Origin: Bryopsis sp. KO-2023
Lineage: Eukaryota; Chlorophyta; Ulvophyceae; Bryopsidales; Bryopsidaceae
Assembly: GCA_030272585.1 (NCBI GenBank)
Contig: BSYQ01000013.1
Location: forward strand, 2,976,001 to 3,040,000
Reading direction: 5' to 3'
DNA: 64,000 bases
Shown: positions 32,561 through 44,622 of the stretch, piece after piece
Layout: every line of letters begins with the position of its first letter
Position numbering within the stretch: position 1 is the stretch's first letter
The notes under the pieces: model-generated
The model's database searches: none
Told to the model about the DNA's origin: nothing
What the model saw: only the letters and a program-made list of their open reading frames with translations
Made by a program: the position numbers and the translations under genes

Positions 32561-35315
32561 ATGAGGGCGTCTCCGTACACCTTCAGCGGTGCGGGCTCGA
32601 CTCGGGGTGTGTATCGTGCGGCGAAGCTGAGTCCTACCAGCGCCGGCTCGAGATGCCCGACGCGAGCGAGACCCGTCAGGAGTTTCGGCGGCATTCCTGG
32701 TGTGCCTGCCATTTGGACGTGTATGGCATCTAGTTATTGTCGGAACCTAAACGAATCCAAAAAAGCATTTAAAGAATGAACGCTTACCCCGTAGAATCCA
32801 AACCTTGTCGAACTGATTCTGGTGTTATTTTTTTGCCCTTGGGACTTGTTGTATAGCTTTAAGAAAAAAAAAGCCGAAAAATTATCTGGAATATTTCCAG
32901 GTTTGACTGAAGGTGCTGTTGAAGGACTCCATTTAACAACCTTTCTTTCTTTTCGATTTTCCTTCAGGATATCGACGCCGGACTGCCAAAAAACAGCGAT
33001 GTGGTGCTGTTTCAATCACTTGCATGGTGGGTCGATTAATAAATTAAAAAAAAATACAAAATGGGGACACTCAGCATTAAAGACAATAGTCATATTTCCT
33101 TTAAACAAGGCAGAAAGCCTCATATTTCCCAGCTGCTGTGCAAATGAATGAACATGAGCCATCGATTCATTCAGTGAATTAATTATTAAAAAAAAAAAAA
33201 AAAAAACGCAACGATCATCGATTTTTTTCTTCCTTCATGTGATGGAGCATTCTTCTCCATCCTCGACATATTTCATCTTTCTGTTTTTTTTGTTTTATTT
33301 GTTATTTTTTAATTTTGACAGGGCAATCAAGTTCGTCAGGCTAGGGTTTCAAAACAGCTGGAGCGAGAACTCGGTAGAATCCTTGTTAGCGACAAGGTGT
33401 GCAAAAAGAAAATATAATGAGAAAAAAAAAGAAGAAAACAGTGAATTTATGTCAAATGAGCAAGACAAATTAATCGATGCAACAATCGAAGTAGTTGCAC
33501 AGGTGATGTTAATTCCTCACACATACAAAAAAAATGTACAGCTTTCTTCCCAGTCCCCAAATATAGGAGTTGTTTAAACTTTTTTTTCTTTTATTTTTGG
33601 GGAAATTGCTCTAGCTTGCTTATTGAGTATACATATACATATACATTATACATATTTGTAAATCCATGTGCCATTTTTGTGTAATGCATCAATATCATGC
33701 AATCTCGGCTCCAAGTGCTTTATCCTCTGGGAGGAAAGTTGCAGAACTACATACCCTTGCTATTTAGTTCAGTTTGACTTGCTGTATCCAGGTAGTTGCA
33801 AAAGCACTGCGTCCTCCGGGGGGGAAAGATTGCATGGCATCCATCACAGATGTGTGGGTGTCCGGCGATTTGCAAGTAGCTAAAATTCAAGTTTCCTTGT
33901 ACAATGCCAACGGAGATGATCTGTCGAGGCGGTTTGAGAAATTAGAGCCGCTGTCTGGGTAAGGATAGGTTTTTTTCCCCCTTTGCCGATAATTTTGGTC
34001 CAAAATCGCTGTTCACCCTCCTGCAATGGAAGAATAATATTTTTTAAAAAACTTATATATATAGATATAAAGTCTCAGAATTGAATTTCGGGGACAGGTG
34101 CTGTGTATGGATGGTGCAATGCATCTTGGCTAAAAAGAATTGGTCGAAAAAGACAGATGTTTTTTTTTTGTTGAAGGGGAACTAGCGAGGGGGGAGGAAA
34201 AAGTGTGGGAGTGAAAAAGTGTGAGTAGAGTGAGACATGTGAGACATCCAAATATAATTGTAGTTTATGTATTTTTTCCCTTTGATTATTGGTTGATTCA
34301 TTTGTTTGTTTGTTTTCGCTGCAGGTATATTCGGAAACTGGTGGGACAAAGAATGCATCTGAAACAGACCCCTGAGCTCAGATTTTTTTACAACGAAGAT
34401 TTTCAGCAAATGTTTAACGTGAGTCTCTTTCTGGTTGATTTTGCCGCTGGTGCTCTGTGCATTTTTTATTTTTTAAATAATAAAAAAATAAATAATCCTT
34501 TTCCAACCCTTTTTTTTCGTGTTTTTTTTTTCTTTTCGAAGTCGATGAACATACAGATTTATAAAAACATGGTGCAGCGTTTGTGTCTGGGAAAAAAAAA
34601 TGAGCCAAGCAAGATGTTTTGTTGATTGGCTGAGAATACTCGTCAATCCTCTTTTTTTTCTTGTTCTTTTGAAATAACGGCAGGTTTCCGCTGTAGTCTG
34701 ATATTCCTTGCATTTTTTTCAACTAAACACGTACATATGACATGAATTATGCAGATTCTACACTTTTGTTTTTCCCCCTCCTTATGGTAAAGACACACAC
34801 ACTATTGGTTGTGCATTCGTCTATCCGCACATATATAATATTTATATATATGAAAATATAGTTTCCTTTCGATTGCTTTTAAGTATGCATTGGAAAATGA
34901 CCTGCTCTTCTACCATCAGATCCTTCCACAAAAAAAAAGCAAAAATACTTTTGGAAAAGAATTCTGAACATTGGAGATTTGACAGGCACTTGAAGCTCTT
35001 CGATTAAGGGGCGAACGAGAAGGCGATGTCATGTCAGACGCACAAACCGAACCCGACATCGAAACCCTGGAAAAACCTGTGGCATCTTCAAAGACCCCTG
35101 TGTCTGACTCAGAACCGGTGTCTGACTCAAAGGAAGAGGAGGAGGAGGAAGAAGAAGAAGAAGGGGATTTCGTTCCTTTCCAGCAAGATTCGGAGGATGT
35201 GGGTCTAGCGTTTGCTGACATGTTCCCTGAACCTTCGCAGCGAAGGAACAAAGGCTTCGGCCGAAAAAAGAAGCCAAAGGAATTGTCCGGAAACAAAACC
35301 ATCGAGAGCTCGTGA
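32561..35315 (+). CDS. rbfA: Ribosome-binding factor A, organellar
   Basis: Exons 32561-32699, 32968-33026, 33322-33396, 33792-33958, 34325-34418 and 34986-35315 join in phase to 287 aa. RbfA binds the small ribosomal subunit and helps mature 16S rRNA. The first ~65 residues are rich in Arg, Ser and Ala with few acids, ending RRRTAKKQRCGAVSITCM, a plausible plastid transit peptide; mitochondrial targeting cannot be excluded. The RbfA core follows: QARVSKQLERELGRIL, CMASITDVWVSGDLQVAKI (the KH-like fold strand and helix), RKLVGQRMHLKQTPELRFFY, and EDFQQM. A ~95-residue acidic tail with a poly-Glu run and a basic GFGRKKKPKEL end extends beyond bacterial RbfA. The start ATG is in a CAACCATGAGG context. 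Confidence 0.88.
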
Positions 35316-36023
35316 TGTAAACGTCAGGACATTATAGGGATTTAGTCAAAAAAAAATCTTTCGGTTTTTTGGGTGTTGTTTTTCGGGAGCGAGGGGTGGG
35401 AAAGGAGTTGAGGGTTCTGGAGGATTGCTTCTTTGCTTCTTTTTTTTTTTCTTATTTCCAAAAAGCAGAATTCATTGTGAACAAATGAAGGCGCTTAACA
35501 AGATGATGCAACAATCGAATTTATCTTCTTGAAAGATGTTTTTTTGGGGGGAGGAGTCGGGGAAAGCATTCCAGGTGTAGGGTTTCAAGATCATTTGCCT
35601 GTCATGGAGGTAAATGAAATTGCTCCCAGCAGCATCTCTGTGTCTTTCAAAACTCCAGAAAGTCCTTCTGACTGTAATTCCAGCCAGTGCTCTCCCTCTC
35701 TGGAATAACATCTTGTTGGAAATGCGATTGGGAGTGTGTGGGACACACTCCTCCCTCCCTCCGAAACATTCTTCTCCAGATTGCTGTCCAGGAAAGAAGT
35801 TTAGCTGCCCCTGTGTGGATGAGGGGGAATGAATCTGGGTGCCCTCCATTCTTTTCCTTTATGAGCTGCAGGCTTGATAGGACAGCTTTGGGCGTAAAAC
35901 ATAAGAAAAACGCCCACATCATTTCGATTTTCCACTGTTTAACGTCAAACTGGTTCTTGTGATTCTCGCCCACTGAAGTCGAAGCCGAGAAGAAGTTGAG
36001 AAACGTCGTCAGAAATCAGTCAG
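35316..36023. other. Intergenic between rbfA and pseudokinase copy B
   Basis: It contains the rbfA 3' untranslated region. A 125-codon minus-strand frame (35472-35849) has no recognised motif. No RNA gene is seen. Confidence 0.45.
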
Positions 36024-36168
36024 CTAAGACATGACTAAGAGTGCTGCAGCAAGCAAATTTTATAATATCCAGCCCTCCGCGCAAGCAAACTCACCTGCGA
36101 CCAGCGAACAGAAGCCAACAAGCACACCTTGCAAAAGACTTTTCGATAACTGCACAGAGAGAACCAGT

Positions 36169-37656
36169 ATGCGCGCCCTTGTGTTCAGCGCTTTCCTCAC
36201 AATCGGAGGACTGTTTACGATTGTGAAATGCGTCAAGCATAGATGGGGGCGACGACCTTCAGACAGCCCACCAAGTTCTGAAGCGTCTGAGGGTGAAAGC
36301 AGCGGAATTCGTCCGCACGGACCCAAGAGCAGTTCGCCCAGAGCTGACAAAGTGGAGTCACACCACACTGGCTCCGCTCAACCCCGGAGTCCAACCATCA
36401 GGGCTGCGTTGCCGCCATGTTCCGTCCTACCATTCGCCGAGGTAAGAAGAGCGCCTTGTCGAATCTTTCCTCCCTTTTCTTTCCCCACCAAAGAGTATTA
36501 TTCAAGCGAGTCTCTCAAAATAGACACGGGCGACGTTCTTTGAATTCACGAGCTATGACTCTTTCAGCAGGATTGCGTGTCTAGAGTGCAGCTGGGGAGA
36601 CACTTCGCCGCCGGGCATTCGCAATCCCTCGCCATGGTCCGGTACGCAAAAGCACCTGCGTTTGAAAGTGCATGCTTACGACACAGGACGTCGAAATAGA
36701 CGTCACCTAGGAAGATGTTGTTTGTTAGAACAGGAGACGTCGGATAAGATGTATTTTGGGAAGAAGTGTGTTTGGTGCGGGACAATAACACAAGTCAAAA
36801 TGTGGTTTGCCCAGGTTCATCGCCGCCAACTTGTTGCAGCTGCTGGAGGCATTGCATCACCGTGGGGTGATGCACAGGGACATCAGCATGGACTCTGTCC
36901 ATGTTGATGTCTCTGGCCTGGGGTTCCTGTCTTTCGGGAACCTCAGGCATGCCACCAGCACCCGCAACACCCCCCGAGCCTCTCCACCCAACCCCCACTT
37001 CATGGTACGAACGAATCACCTACTGTCTTTGTTGCTTCCAGATTTGTCAATCAGAGTTGCATCATCTTGTTGCTGAATAACAATAACAATATGCTGGAGC
37101 CACTGATTCAATTGATGAAAAGAAAGGGTTCACAGGATTGAAGCCACCCAGTGAATTCTTTGGCATGAGCAGGCGCCTGAAAACGCTTATGGATGGGGTG
37201 AGGGACTGGAGGCAGACATTTGGGCGTTGGGTGTCTTGGTCTATCGAATCCTGGTAGGCCAATTCCCCTTCCCCAACTTCCATCTTGATGACCGTGGTCG
37301 GGAGCAGGCCTTCGTGAACTCGCTGTGGAGGAGCGGCAGCGTTTTCGACGGGAGGCCTGAGCTGACCAGCTTCTTCGCCTCCATCTTCCAGGTCAGACAA
37401 CCGGTCAATCCATTCAAACTGAACTGATCTGCAAAAACTTTGAGTGGCTTCAATTGTATTAATGGAAACATGGATTGCGACGACCAACTCTGAGGAAGGA
37501 GCTAAGAAACAATGGATTGGTGTGTAGGTGAAGAAGGAGGACAGGGCCACCATCGCCGACCTGAAGCAGCACCCATTTTTCCGGGGGGTCGACTGGTACG
37601 GGCTTGCCCAGAGGACTGTTGAAAGTCCGCTTCTGGGTAAGCACTGCATTGAGTGA
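36169..37656 (+). CDS. Membrane-anchored pseudokinase C-lobe protein, copy B
   Basis: Exons 36169-36441, 36571-36641, 36815-37004, 37173-37391 and 37528-37656 give 293 aa. The first four exons have exactly the lengths seen in copy A (273, 71, 190, 219 nt). The signal anchor MRALVFSAFLTIGGLFTIV and basic KCVKHRWGRR are followed by a Ser/Pro-rich linker, then a kinase C-lobe without an N-lobe: RGVMHRDISMD, SFGNLRHA in place of DFG, APENAYGWGEGLEADIWALG, and LKQHPFFRGVDWYGLAQ. An in-frame upstream ATG at 36031 exists but is TTG in copy A. Second-exon residues differ strongly (DCVSRVQLGRHF against DLMSGGKLGSYF), so hinge-region constraint looks weaker here. Splice sites and frame are intact, suggesting it is expressed. 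Confidence 0.75.
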
Positions 37657-37773
37657 GGGGAATCGGGGGGGGGGGGGGGGGGGGGGGAATAAAGGGCCGG
37701 AAGAGGGTTTTCCTTTTTTTTTCCGTCTGCTGGCCCAGGATGGGGGAGGCAGTTAGGTTCGGGGGCCTTCACA

Positions 37774-37801
37774 GCACCCCGCGCTGGCTGGAGCGGGGTG
37801 C
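37774..37801. other. GC-rich hairpin downstream of pseudokinase copy B
   Basis: Same arms GCACCCCGC/GCGGGGTGC as the hairpin in arm A, in the mirrored position after the stop codon. Confidence 0.5.
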
Positions 37802-39175
37802 AACCCCCCCCCCCCCCCTCTTTCTTTTCTTCTTTATTGGTGGTTGGGATCTCTTGAACGGAAGGTAAGATCCTGATTTTGCTTTTGTATTCGAGTTTAT
37901 TGACAGAATGTCGAAAGGAAGAAAATTCTGACGTGTGGTGTTTTTTACATTTGTCTTGCAGGTGAACTGGAAAGCTAGTTTTATCTGGCATGGTTTGATG
38001 ATTTGGGATTTGGGGTTCTGTAATCGGCACGATGGAAAAGCAGACTGGGCTCACAAAAAAGGATTTGGGAATGGCACTCTGCGAATGTCCAGGATTTCAT
38101 CTATTGGTAGCTAAAACTTGCTTATTTTGCCATGGGGGCTAACATGACATACTGGGTTTGGAAAACTAAGGCGAAAATTCGCTGAATTCACTTGGACTAT
38201 TTTCAGATCAGTCGGTTTTGATGGGAGGAAAATGAAAAAAAAGGTATTTGACGGAACAGCTTGGAATTAGACAGTTTCATGTGAATGTCTGCATGTACTG
38301 GTGGTGGAGAAGAAAACAATTTTTTTTTCGTGAAAGGATGAAAATCAAGAAAACAAGAAATGAGGGGGGAGAAAGAGGGGCCAAACAAAATTTGGAAAAA
38401 CAGGTTCTTTTGCTGTGGGCTTTTTTGGACGCATCGAATCTGGTTTAAAAAAAAGGGAAGGAAGGGATAGCAGAATCGTTTCTCTGACTGACAAAAGAAG
38501 AAAACATTTCCCGAAAATATGAGTGGGAAATTTGGGGTACTGCCCTGTTGGGCAATCGGTGGCTTGCGATATGTTCAGGGGTTTACAAGGGGATTCTTGA
38601 AGACATCTGTTTTCCCCCCTTCTGATTAATGGGAGGCTAATTTTTGATTGGCTGGAAAATTTTGCAGCCTGCAAAGACAGGTGTGCATTCTAGAAAGGAA
38701 ACGTCTGAAAGAAGTTGTTTCTTAGGGGGCGGACTTCTGAACACTAGGCCTGCGTTTGGGAAAAATACTTGGGACATTCATTGATTCATTCAAATTCTGC
38801 TAGAGAAGGATAACATGAGAGGAAAACTTAATGAAAGAATTTGGGGGTTTTGTGAAGTCTTTGTACTATATGGTGTAAAATCATTGTAAAATCGGAAGAA
38901 ACCCCATGGATTAAACTGCAGGCTGTGGTAGGGTTGTGCATTTGATCAATAAACCAGCAAACGCATCATAAGGAAATTCAAGATATCATGAATTGGTTTA
39001 ATCTATGTGAAGGCTAGGATGAATGGCAGTGAATGAATCCATGAAGTGATGTGACATCCATGTGGGAAAAAGTGTGAGATGAAGGATGAGAAAAAGAATA
39101 CATCGATTGTCAAAACAGAAAGAGAAAACTCCCCACAGGAAGTAATATGAAAAGAGTGAGATGGAAAACTCTATT

Positions 39176-41610
39176 GAGGAAATCATCTAAAGGAAATGTG
39201 CGATGGAACAGACTATTTTCTCAGGTGGAGGGGTTCCAGCAGCAACAGATTAGTATTCTGGATGAAGTCGAAGCGCATCACTGTGTGATCAGCCCTATCA
39301 TTCTCAATTGACAATGCAATCGGAAATGGAATCCATCAAAAGAACAGCTAAACAACTGCGGTTTACATTTCCATTGGGGGGGGGGGGTTAGTTCTTGTGT
39401 CTATTCCAGCATCATGGAGGGTGGTGGCGCTCTCTTGCTGTAGGTTGTAATTCTTGATTCATTAACTGTTGGGGTGGGCTGGGGGGGGAGGGGGAGGAAC
39501 GATTTCGAAGAAACAAGAAGAATTGGCTGCTGGGTACGGAGGAGAACAACCATGACCCCCCCGTATTTATTGAATGAATCATCCATAGTTCTGTGATATA
39601 GAGTTTGCATCAATGTATCAACACCCTAGAAACCGCAAAGCAATTACCGAATAACTGGCTCAAACTCCCCTTCATTCACTCCTTTATTCTTAAAAAGCTA
39701 CGTTTGTTTCCCCCCAAAAAAGGAGGGTTCCAAATCAAGTGGGAACGTCCCGAGAACACCCCCGCCCGTTTGCAAACTGGGTGTGGTTCGAGGGAGCAGG
39801 GCAAGGAGATGGAACCCCAGCCAGCACAAAAAGGAAGAACACCCAACCCAAGGGGAATTCTGGGTGTTCTGTGGTGGGAGGGGAGGCCAGAAACTGCATG
39901 TGTTGTGGCCAGCAGCCAGAAACTGGCTCAAAAATGTGGGGGCAAGGAAATTCATACCTATAGGTGGCAGCTGGGGGTTGAACCCCTTCCTTGCTCTCCA
40001 TTAATCTATACCTGTTGCAGACCCCGCATCACTCATCCATGGAAACCTTTCAGGAAAAAAGGCAAATGTCTAGATAGTTTGCTGATATTCCACTGCATAT
40101 TAAAAAACACGATGGACTTCAATTGGCTGGTTCTGTGAGTCGATTCAATAATGATCACACCCACCTGATAAGGTTGGAATTTTCCCTTTCAAGCTCCAAC
40201 TGAAGTCCCAAGGGAAAGAAAAGCAAAAGGATATTCCTTTTTGGTTTCAACCACAACTGTGGCATGCCATGAACTCAGAAAGATGCACCTACTTTTACCA
40301 ACTACAATATGAAATTGTAGAGAAAAAGTGAACGTTGCAGCGAAAAAAAAAAGTGGCGCTCTTCAGTCCCCGCCCGGACTCAGATGAGCTGGCACACGAT
40401 GGTGGCCCCCTCCAGCCCTGCTTTTTTTTGTGCCAATTGGGAATGGTTAACAAGATGCAGCCTCATCAACGGGTCCAGAATTGACTCAAATCTGGACCCA
40501 CAAAAACCATCAACAGAAAAAAAAAGGTGCTGGATCTCACCAGCTGTTTTCATATTTTTCCTCAGTACAATACAAATTGTACTTTATGTCTTCACCTGCA
40601 AGGCGGCAATTATTAATATATATTTAGGGTAGCTCCCAAGCTACACATTCACACAGCAACCTCCTGGAATCCAAGACTCTGCGACTGCTCCAGTTCTGAC
40701 ATGGGGTAGGCGTCAACCTCAGCGCAACAAGGGAGGGGCCTGGGGGGGCCTGGCCCCCCTAGAAAATTTAGCAAGAAAAAAAAATCCTATTCAGCAGATT
40801 TTCTACTGCATGGTACAAAAATAGAAGTGGCCCCCCAAAAAATATTTCGGCCCCCCCTCCCCCGAAATCCTGGTTGCGCCTATGGGCGCACTACGTTTTC
40901 CCACCAGTCTAATTCCACCACGTTCAATTCTTGTTATGAGACACAAGTCTCGACAGTTGCATATGCATAAGATACGTGGTCAATACAACAGCACACCAAC
41001 TGCGATCTTGTCGAACAAAGTTCGGAGTTCCGAGGGCACAGGCATGATCGACGCCAAAAACGATACTTACCAATTGTGTTGCGCCGCCAGAAACTGGAGA
41101 TTCTGGTTTAAAATGTTTTGAGGGTGTAAACCTGTGATTCTTCTAGTTGAAATGACTGAGAAGGTACACTTTTTTCAGCATTTCTGCTGGGAGTGCAAGA
41201 GTTCCAACGTTTTGACAAGCAACGCAGGACAGCAACTATTTGCACGATCTTTCCGACGCAGTTTATACGGATCAACATACTTACCTGACCGGTGCCTTTT
41301 CTCGATCATTTAGGGGATAGGCGTCTTCGATCTGCGTTTCTGGCACCAGTGACGTGGTTCGAGGAGGGACCCCATCAGGGTGCTCCCACGGTACAACCTT
41401 TGGCAGGCTGATGCTGCGCTACGCGCACCTCGACGCCAAAAGTAAACTCAGCTGCTTTGAGTTTTTCTTTGTGTTCCAGCGAAACAAAAAACCATTCAGC
41501 AACATTCAGAAATCCAAGTTGAATCTTGAGCCCGCGACTGGAGTGCAGCGAATGCCTTGAAAGTAAATTTGGATCATGAAATGGATCATGGTTCAAAGCG
41601 GATCACGGGA
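39176..41610. other. Intergenic with possible repeat debris
   Basis: A 177-codon plus-strand frame (39605-40138) has no recognised motif. At about 40705-40885 a G-run/C-run flanked stretch, starting TAGGCGTCAACC and ending GGTTGCGCCTA, looks like a worn terminal-inverted-repeat element, but I could not find a target duplication. Short open stretches around 40920-41120 and 41354-41596 may be degenerate coding fragments. Confidence 0.35.
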
Positions 41611-44600
41611 GATCTTATGGAGCCCTCTACAAACTGGGGTAAAAAAAAAAGCAGTCGTTGTGCCTGGACTGTCATATGAACTTGGATGGATTTTTGAACA
41701 TTTTTCTGGAGGATTTATCAGGCCTCTACAAACTGGGGGGTAAAAAAAAAAGCAGTCGCTGTGCCTGGACTGTCATATGAACTTGGATGGATATTTGAAC
41801 ATTTTTCTGGAGGATTTATCGGGCCTCTACAAACTGGGGGGGTCAAAAAAAAAGCAGTCGCTGTGCCTGGACTGTCATATGAACTTGGATGGATATTTGA
41901 GCATTTTTCTGGAGGATTTATCGGGCCTCTACAAACTGGGGGTAAAAAAAAAAGCAGTCGCTGTGCCTGGACTGTCATATGAACTTGGATGGATATTTGA
42001 GCATTTTTCTGGAGGATTTATCGGGCCTCTACAAACTGGGGGTAAAAAAAAAGCAGTCGCTGTGCCTGGACTGTCATATGAACTTGGATGGATTTTTGAA
42101 CATTTTTCTGGAGGATTAATCAGGCCTCTACAAACTGGGGGGGTCAAAAAAAAAGCAGTCGCTGTGCCTAGACTGTCATATGAACTTGGTTGGATTTTTG
42201 AACATTTTTCTGGAGGATTTATCAGGCCTCTACAAACTGGGGAGTAAAAAAAAAAGCAGTCGCTGTGCCTGGACTGTCATATGAACTTGGTTGGATTTTT
42301 GAACATTTTTCTGGAGGATTTATCAGGCCTCTACAAACTGGGGAGTAAAACAAAAAGCAGTCGCTGTGCCTGGACTGTCATATGAACTTGGATGGATTTT
42401 TGAACATTTTTCTGGAGGATTAATCAGGCCTCTACAAACTGGGGGGGTCAAAAAAAAAGCAGTCGCTGTGCCTAGACTGTCATATGAACTTGGTTGGATT
42501 TTTGAACATTTTTCTGGAGGATTTATCAGGCCTCTACAAACTGGGGAGTAAAAAAAAAAGCAGTCGCTGTGCCTGGACTGTCATATGAACTTGGTTGGAT
42601 TTTTGAACATTTTTCTGGAGGATTTATCGGGCCTCTACAAACTGGGGTCAGAAAAAAAGCAGTCGCTGTGCCTAGACTGTCATATGAACTTGGATGGATA
42701 TTTGAGCATGTTTCTGGAGGATTTATCGGGCCTCTACAAACTGGGGGTAAAAAAAAAGCAGTCGCTGTGCCTGGACTGTCATATGAACTTGGATGGATTT
42801 TTGAACATTTTTCTGGAGGATTAATCAGGCCTCTACAAACTGGGGGGGTCAAAAAAAAAGCAGTCGCTGTGCCTAGACTGTCATATGAACTTGGATGGAT
42901 TTTTGAACATTTTTCTGGAGGATTTATCGGGCCTCTACAAACTGGGGGGGTCAAAAAAAAAGCAGTCGCTGTGCCTGGACTGTCATATGAACTTGGATGG
43001 ATTTTTGAACATTTTTCTGGAGGATTTATCAGGCCTCTACAAACTGGGGAGTAAAAAAAAAAGCAGTCGCTGTGCCTGGACTGTCATATGAACTTGGATG
43101 GATTTTCGAACATTTTTCTGGAGGATTTATCGGGCCTCTACAAACTGGGGTCAGAAAAAAAGCAGTCGCTGTGCCTAGACTGTCATATGAACTTGGATGG
43201 ATTTTCGAACATTTTTCTGGAGGATTTATCGGGCCTCTACAAACTGGGGGGGTCAAAAAAAAAGCAGTCGCTGTGCCTGCACTGTCATATGAACTTGGAT
43301 GGATTTTTGAACATTTTTCTGGAGGATTTATCGGGCCTCTACAAACTGGGGGGGTCAAAAAAAAAGCAGTCGCTGTGCCTGGACTGTCATATGAACTTGG
43401 ATGGATATTTGAGCATTTTTCTGGAGGATTTATCGGGCCTCTACAAACTGGGGGTAAAAAAAAAAGCAGTCGCCGTGCCTGGACTGTCATATGAACTTGG
43501 ATGGATTTTCGAACATTTTTCTGGAGGATTTATCGGGCCTCTACAAACTGGGGTCAGAAAAAAAGCAGTCGCTGTGCCTAGACTGTCATATGAACTTGGA
43601 TGGATATTTGAGCATGTTTCTGGAGGATTTATCGGGCCTCTACAAACTGGGGGTAAAAAAAAAGCAGTCGCTGTGCCTGGACTGTCATATGAACTTGGAT
43701 GGATTTTTGAACATTTTTCTGGAGGATTTATCGGGCCTCTACAAACTGGGGGGGTCAAAAAAAAAGCAGTCGCTGTGCCTGGACTGTCATATGAACTTGG
43801 ATGGATATTTGAGCATTTTTCTGGAGGATTTATCGGGCCTCTACAAACTGGGGGTAAAAAAAAAAGCAGTCGCCGTGCCTGGACTGTCATATGAACTTGG
43901 ATGGATATTTGAGCATGTTTCTGGAGGATTTATCGGGCCTCTACAAACTGGGGGTAAAAAAAAAGCAGTCGCTGTTCCTGGACTGTCATATGAACTTGGA
44001 TGGATTTTTGAACATTTTTCTGGAGGATTTATCAGGCCTCTACAAACTGGGGGGGTCAAAAAAAAAGCAGTCGCTGTGCCTAGACTGTCATATGAACTTG
44101 GATGGATTTTTGAACATTTTTCTGGAGGATTTATCAGGCCTCTACAAACTGGGGAGTAAAAAAAAAAGCAGTCGCTGTGCCTGGACTGTCATATGAACTT
44201 GGATGGATTTTCGAACATTTTTCTGGAGGATTTTTCGGGCCTCTTCAAACTGGGGAGTAAAAAAAAAAAGCAGTCGCTGTGCCTGCACTGTCATATGAAC
44301 TTGGATGGATTTTCGAACATTTTTCTGGAGGATTTATCGGGCCTCTACAAACTGGGGGGGTCAAAAAAAAAGCAGTCGCTGTGCCTGGACTGTCATATGA
44401 ACTTGGATGGATATTTGAGCATTTTTCTGGAGGATTTATCGGGCCTCTACAAACTGGGGGTAAAAAAAAAAGCAGTCGCTGTGCCTGGACTGTCATATGA
44501 ACTTGGATGGATTTTCGAACATTTTTCTGGAGGATTTATCGGGCCTCTACAAACTGGGGGTCAAAAAAAAAGCAGTCGCTGTGCCTGGGCTGTCATATGA

Positions 44601-44622
44601 ACTTGGATGGATATTTCAACAT
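41611..44622. repeat. Tandem satellite array, about 30 units of 99-102 bp
   Basis: Each unit has an 84-bp core (starting GCAGTCGCTGTGCCTGGACT, ending CCTCTACAAACT) and a variable G-run/A-run linker of 15-18 bp. Four linker types occur: GTAAA, GTCAAA, TCAGAAA and AGTAAA forms. Core variants include GGATATTTGAGC, GGATTTTCGAAC, GGTTGGATTTTT and CTAGACT. Combinations recur as blocks, so the array has higher-order structure. Open frames on both strands arise because the core has few stops, and linker length changes shift the frame between units, so they are not believable genes. Confidence 0.95.

Larger units (their letters stand above)
36024..39175 (+). repeat. Inverted segmental duplication, arm B
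   Basis: This is the inverted partner of 2195-5452. It contains pseudokinase copy B and the same downstream landmarks in the same order. About 30.6 kb of single-copy DNA lies between the arms. It has a ~24-base G-run at about 37665-37688 that copy A has only in short form. Confidence 0.85.

Noticed and set aside
32491-32712. GC-rich 73-codon minus-strand frame starting MAGTPGMPPKLL
   Set aside because: It is the antisense of rbfA exon 1. The plus-strand exon joins the downstream RbfA core in perfect phase, so the minus frame is a shadow.
36031-36168. Upstream in-frame ATG of pseudokinase copy B
   Set aside because: The matching position in copy A is TTG, and protein similarity begins at the next ATG, so the later start is preferred.
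40705-40885. Second MITE-like element with G-run/C-run ends
   Set aside because: Ends pair only loosely and no target-site duplication was found, so it is kept only as possible debris.
43088-43894. 268-codon frame and several 140-220-codon frames in the satellite
   Set aside because: They consist only of satellite units and switch between two peptide repeats when linker length changes; frames are open on both strands.
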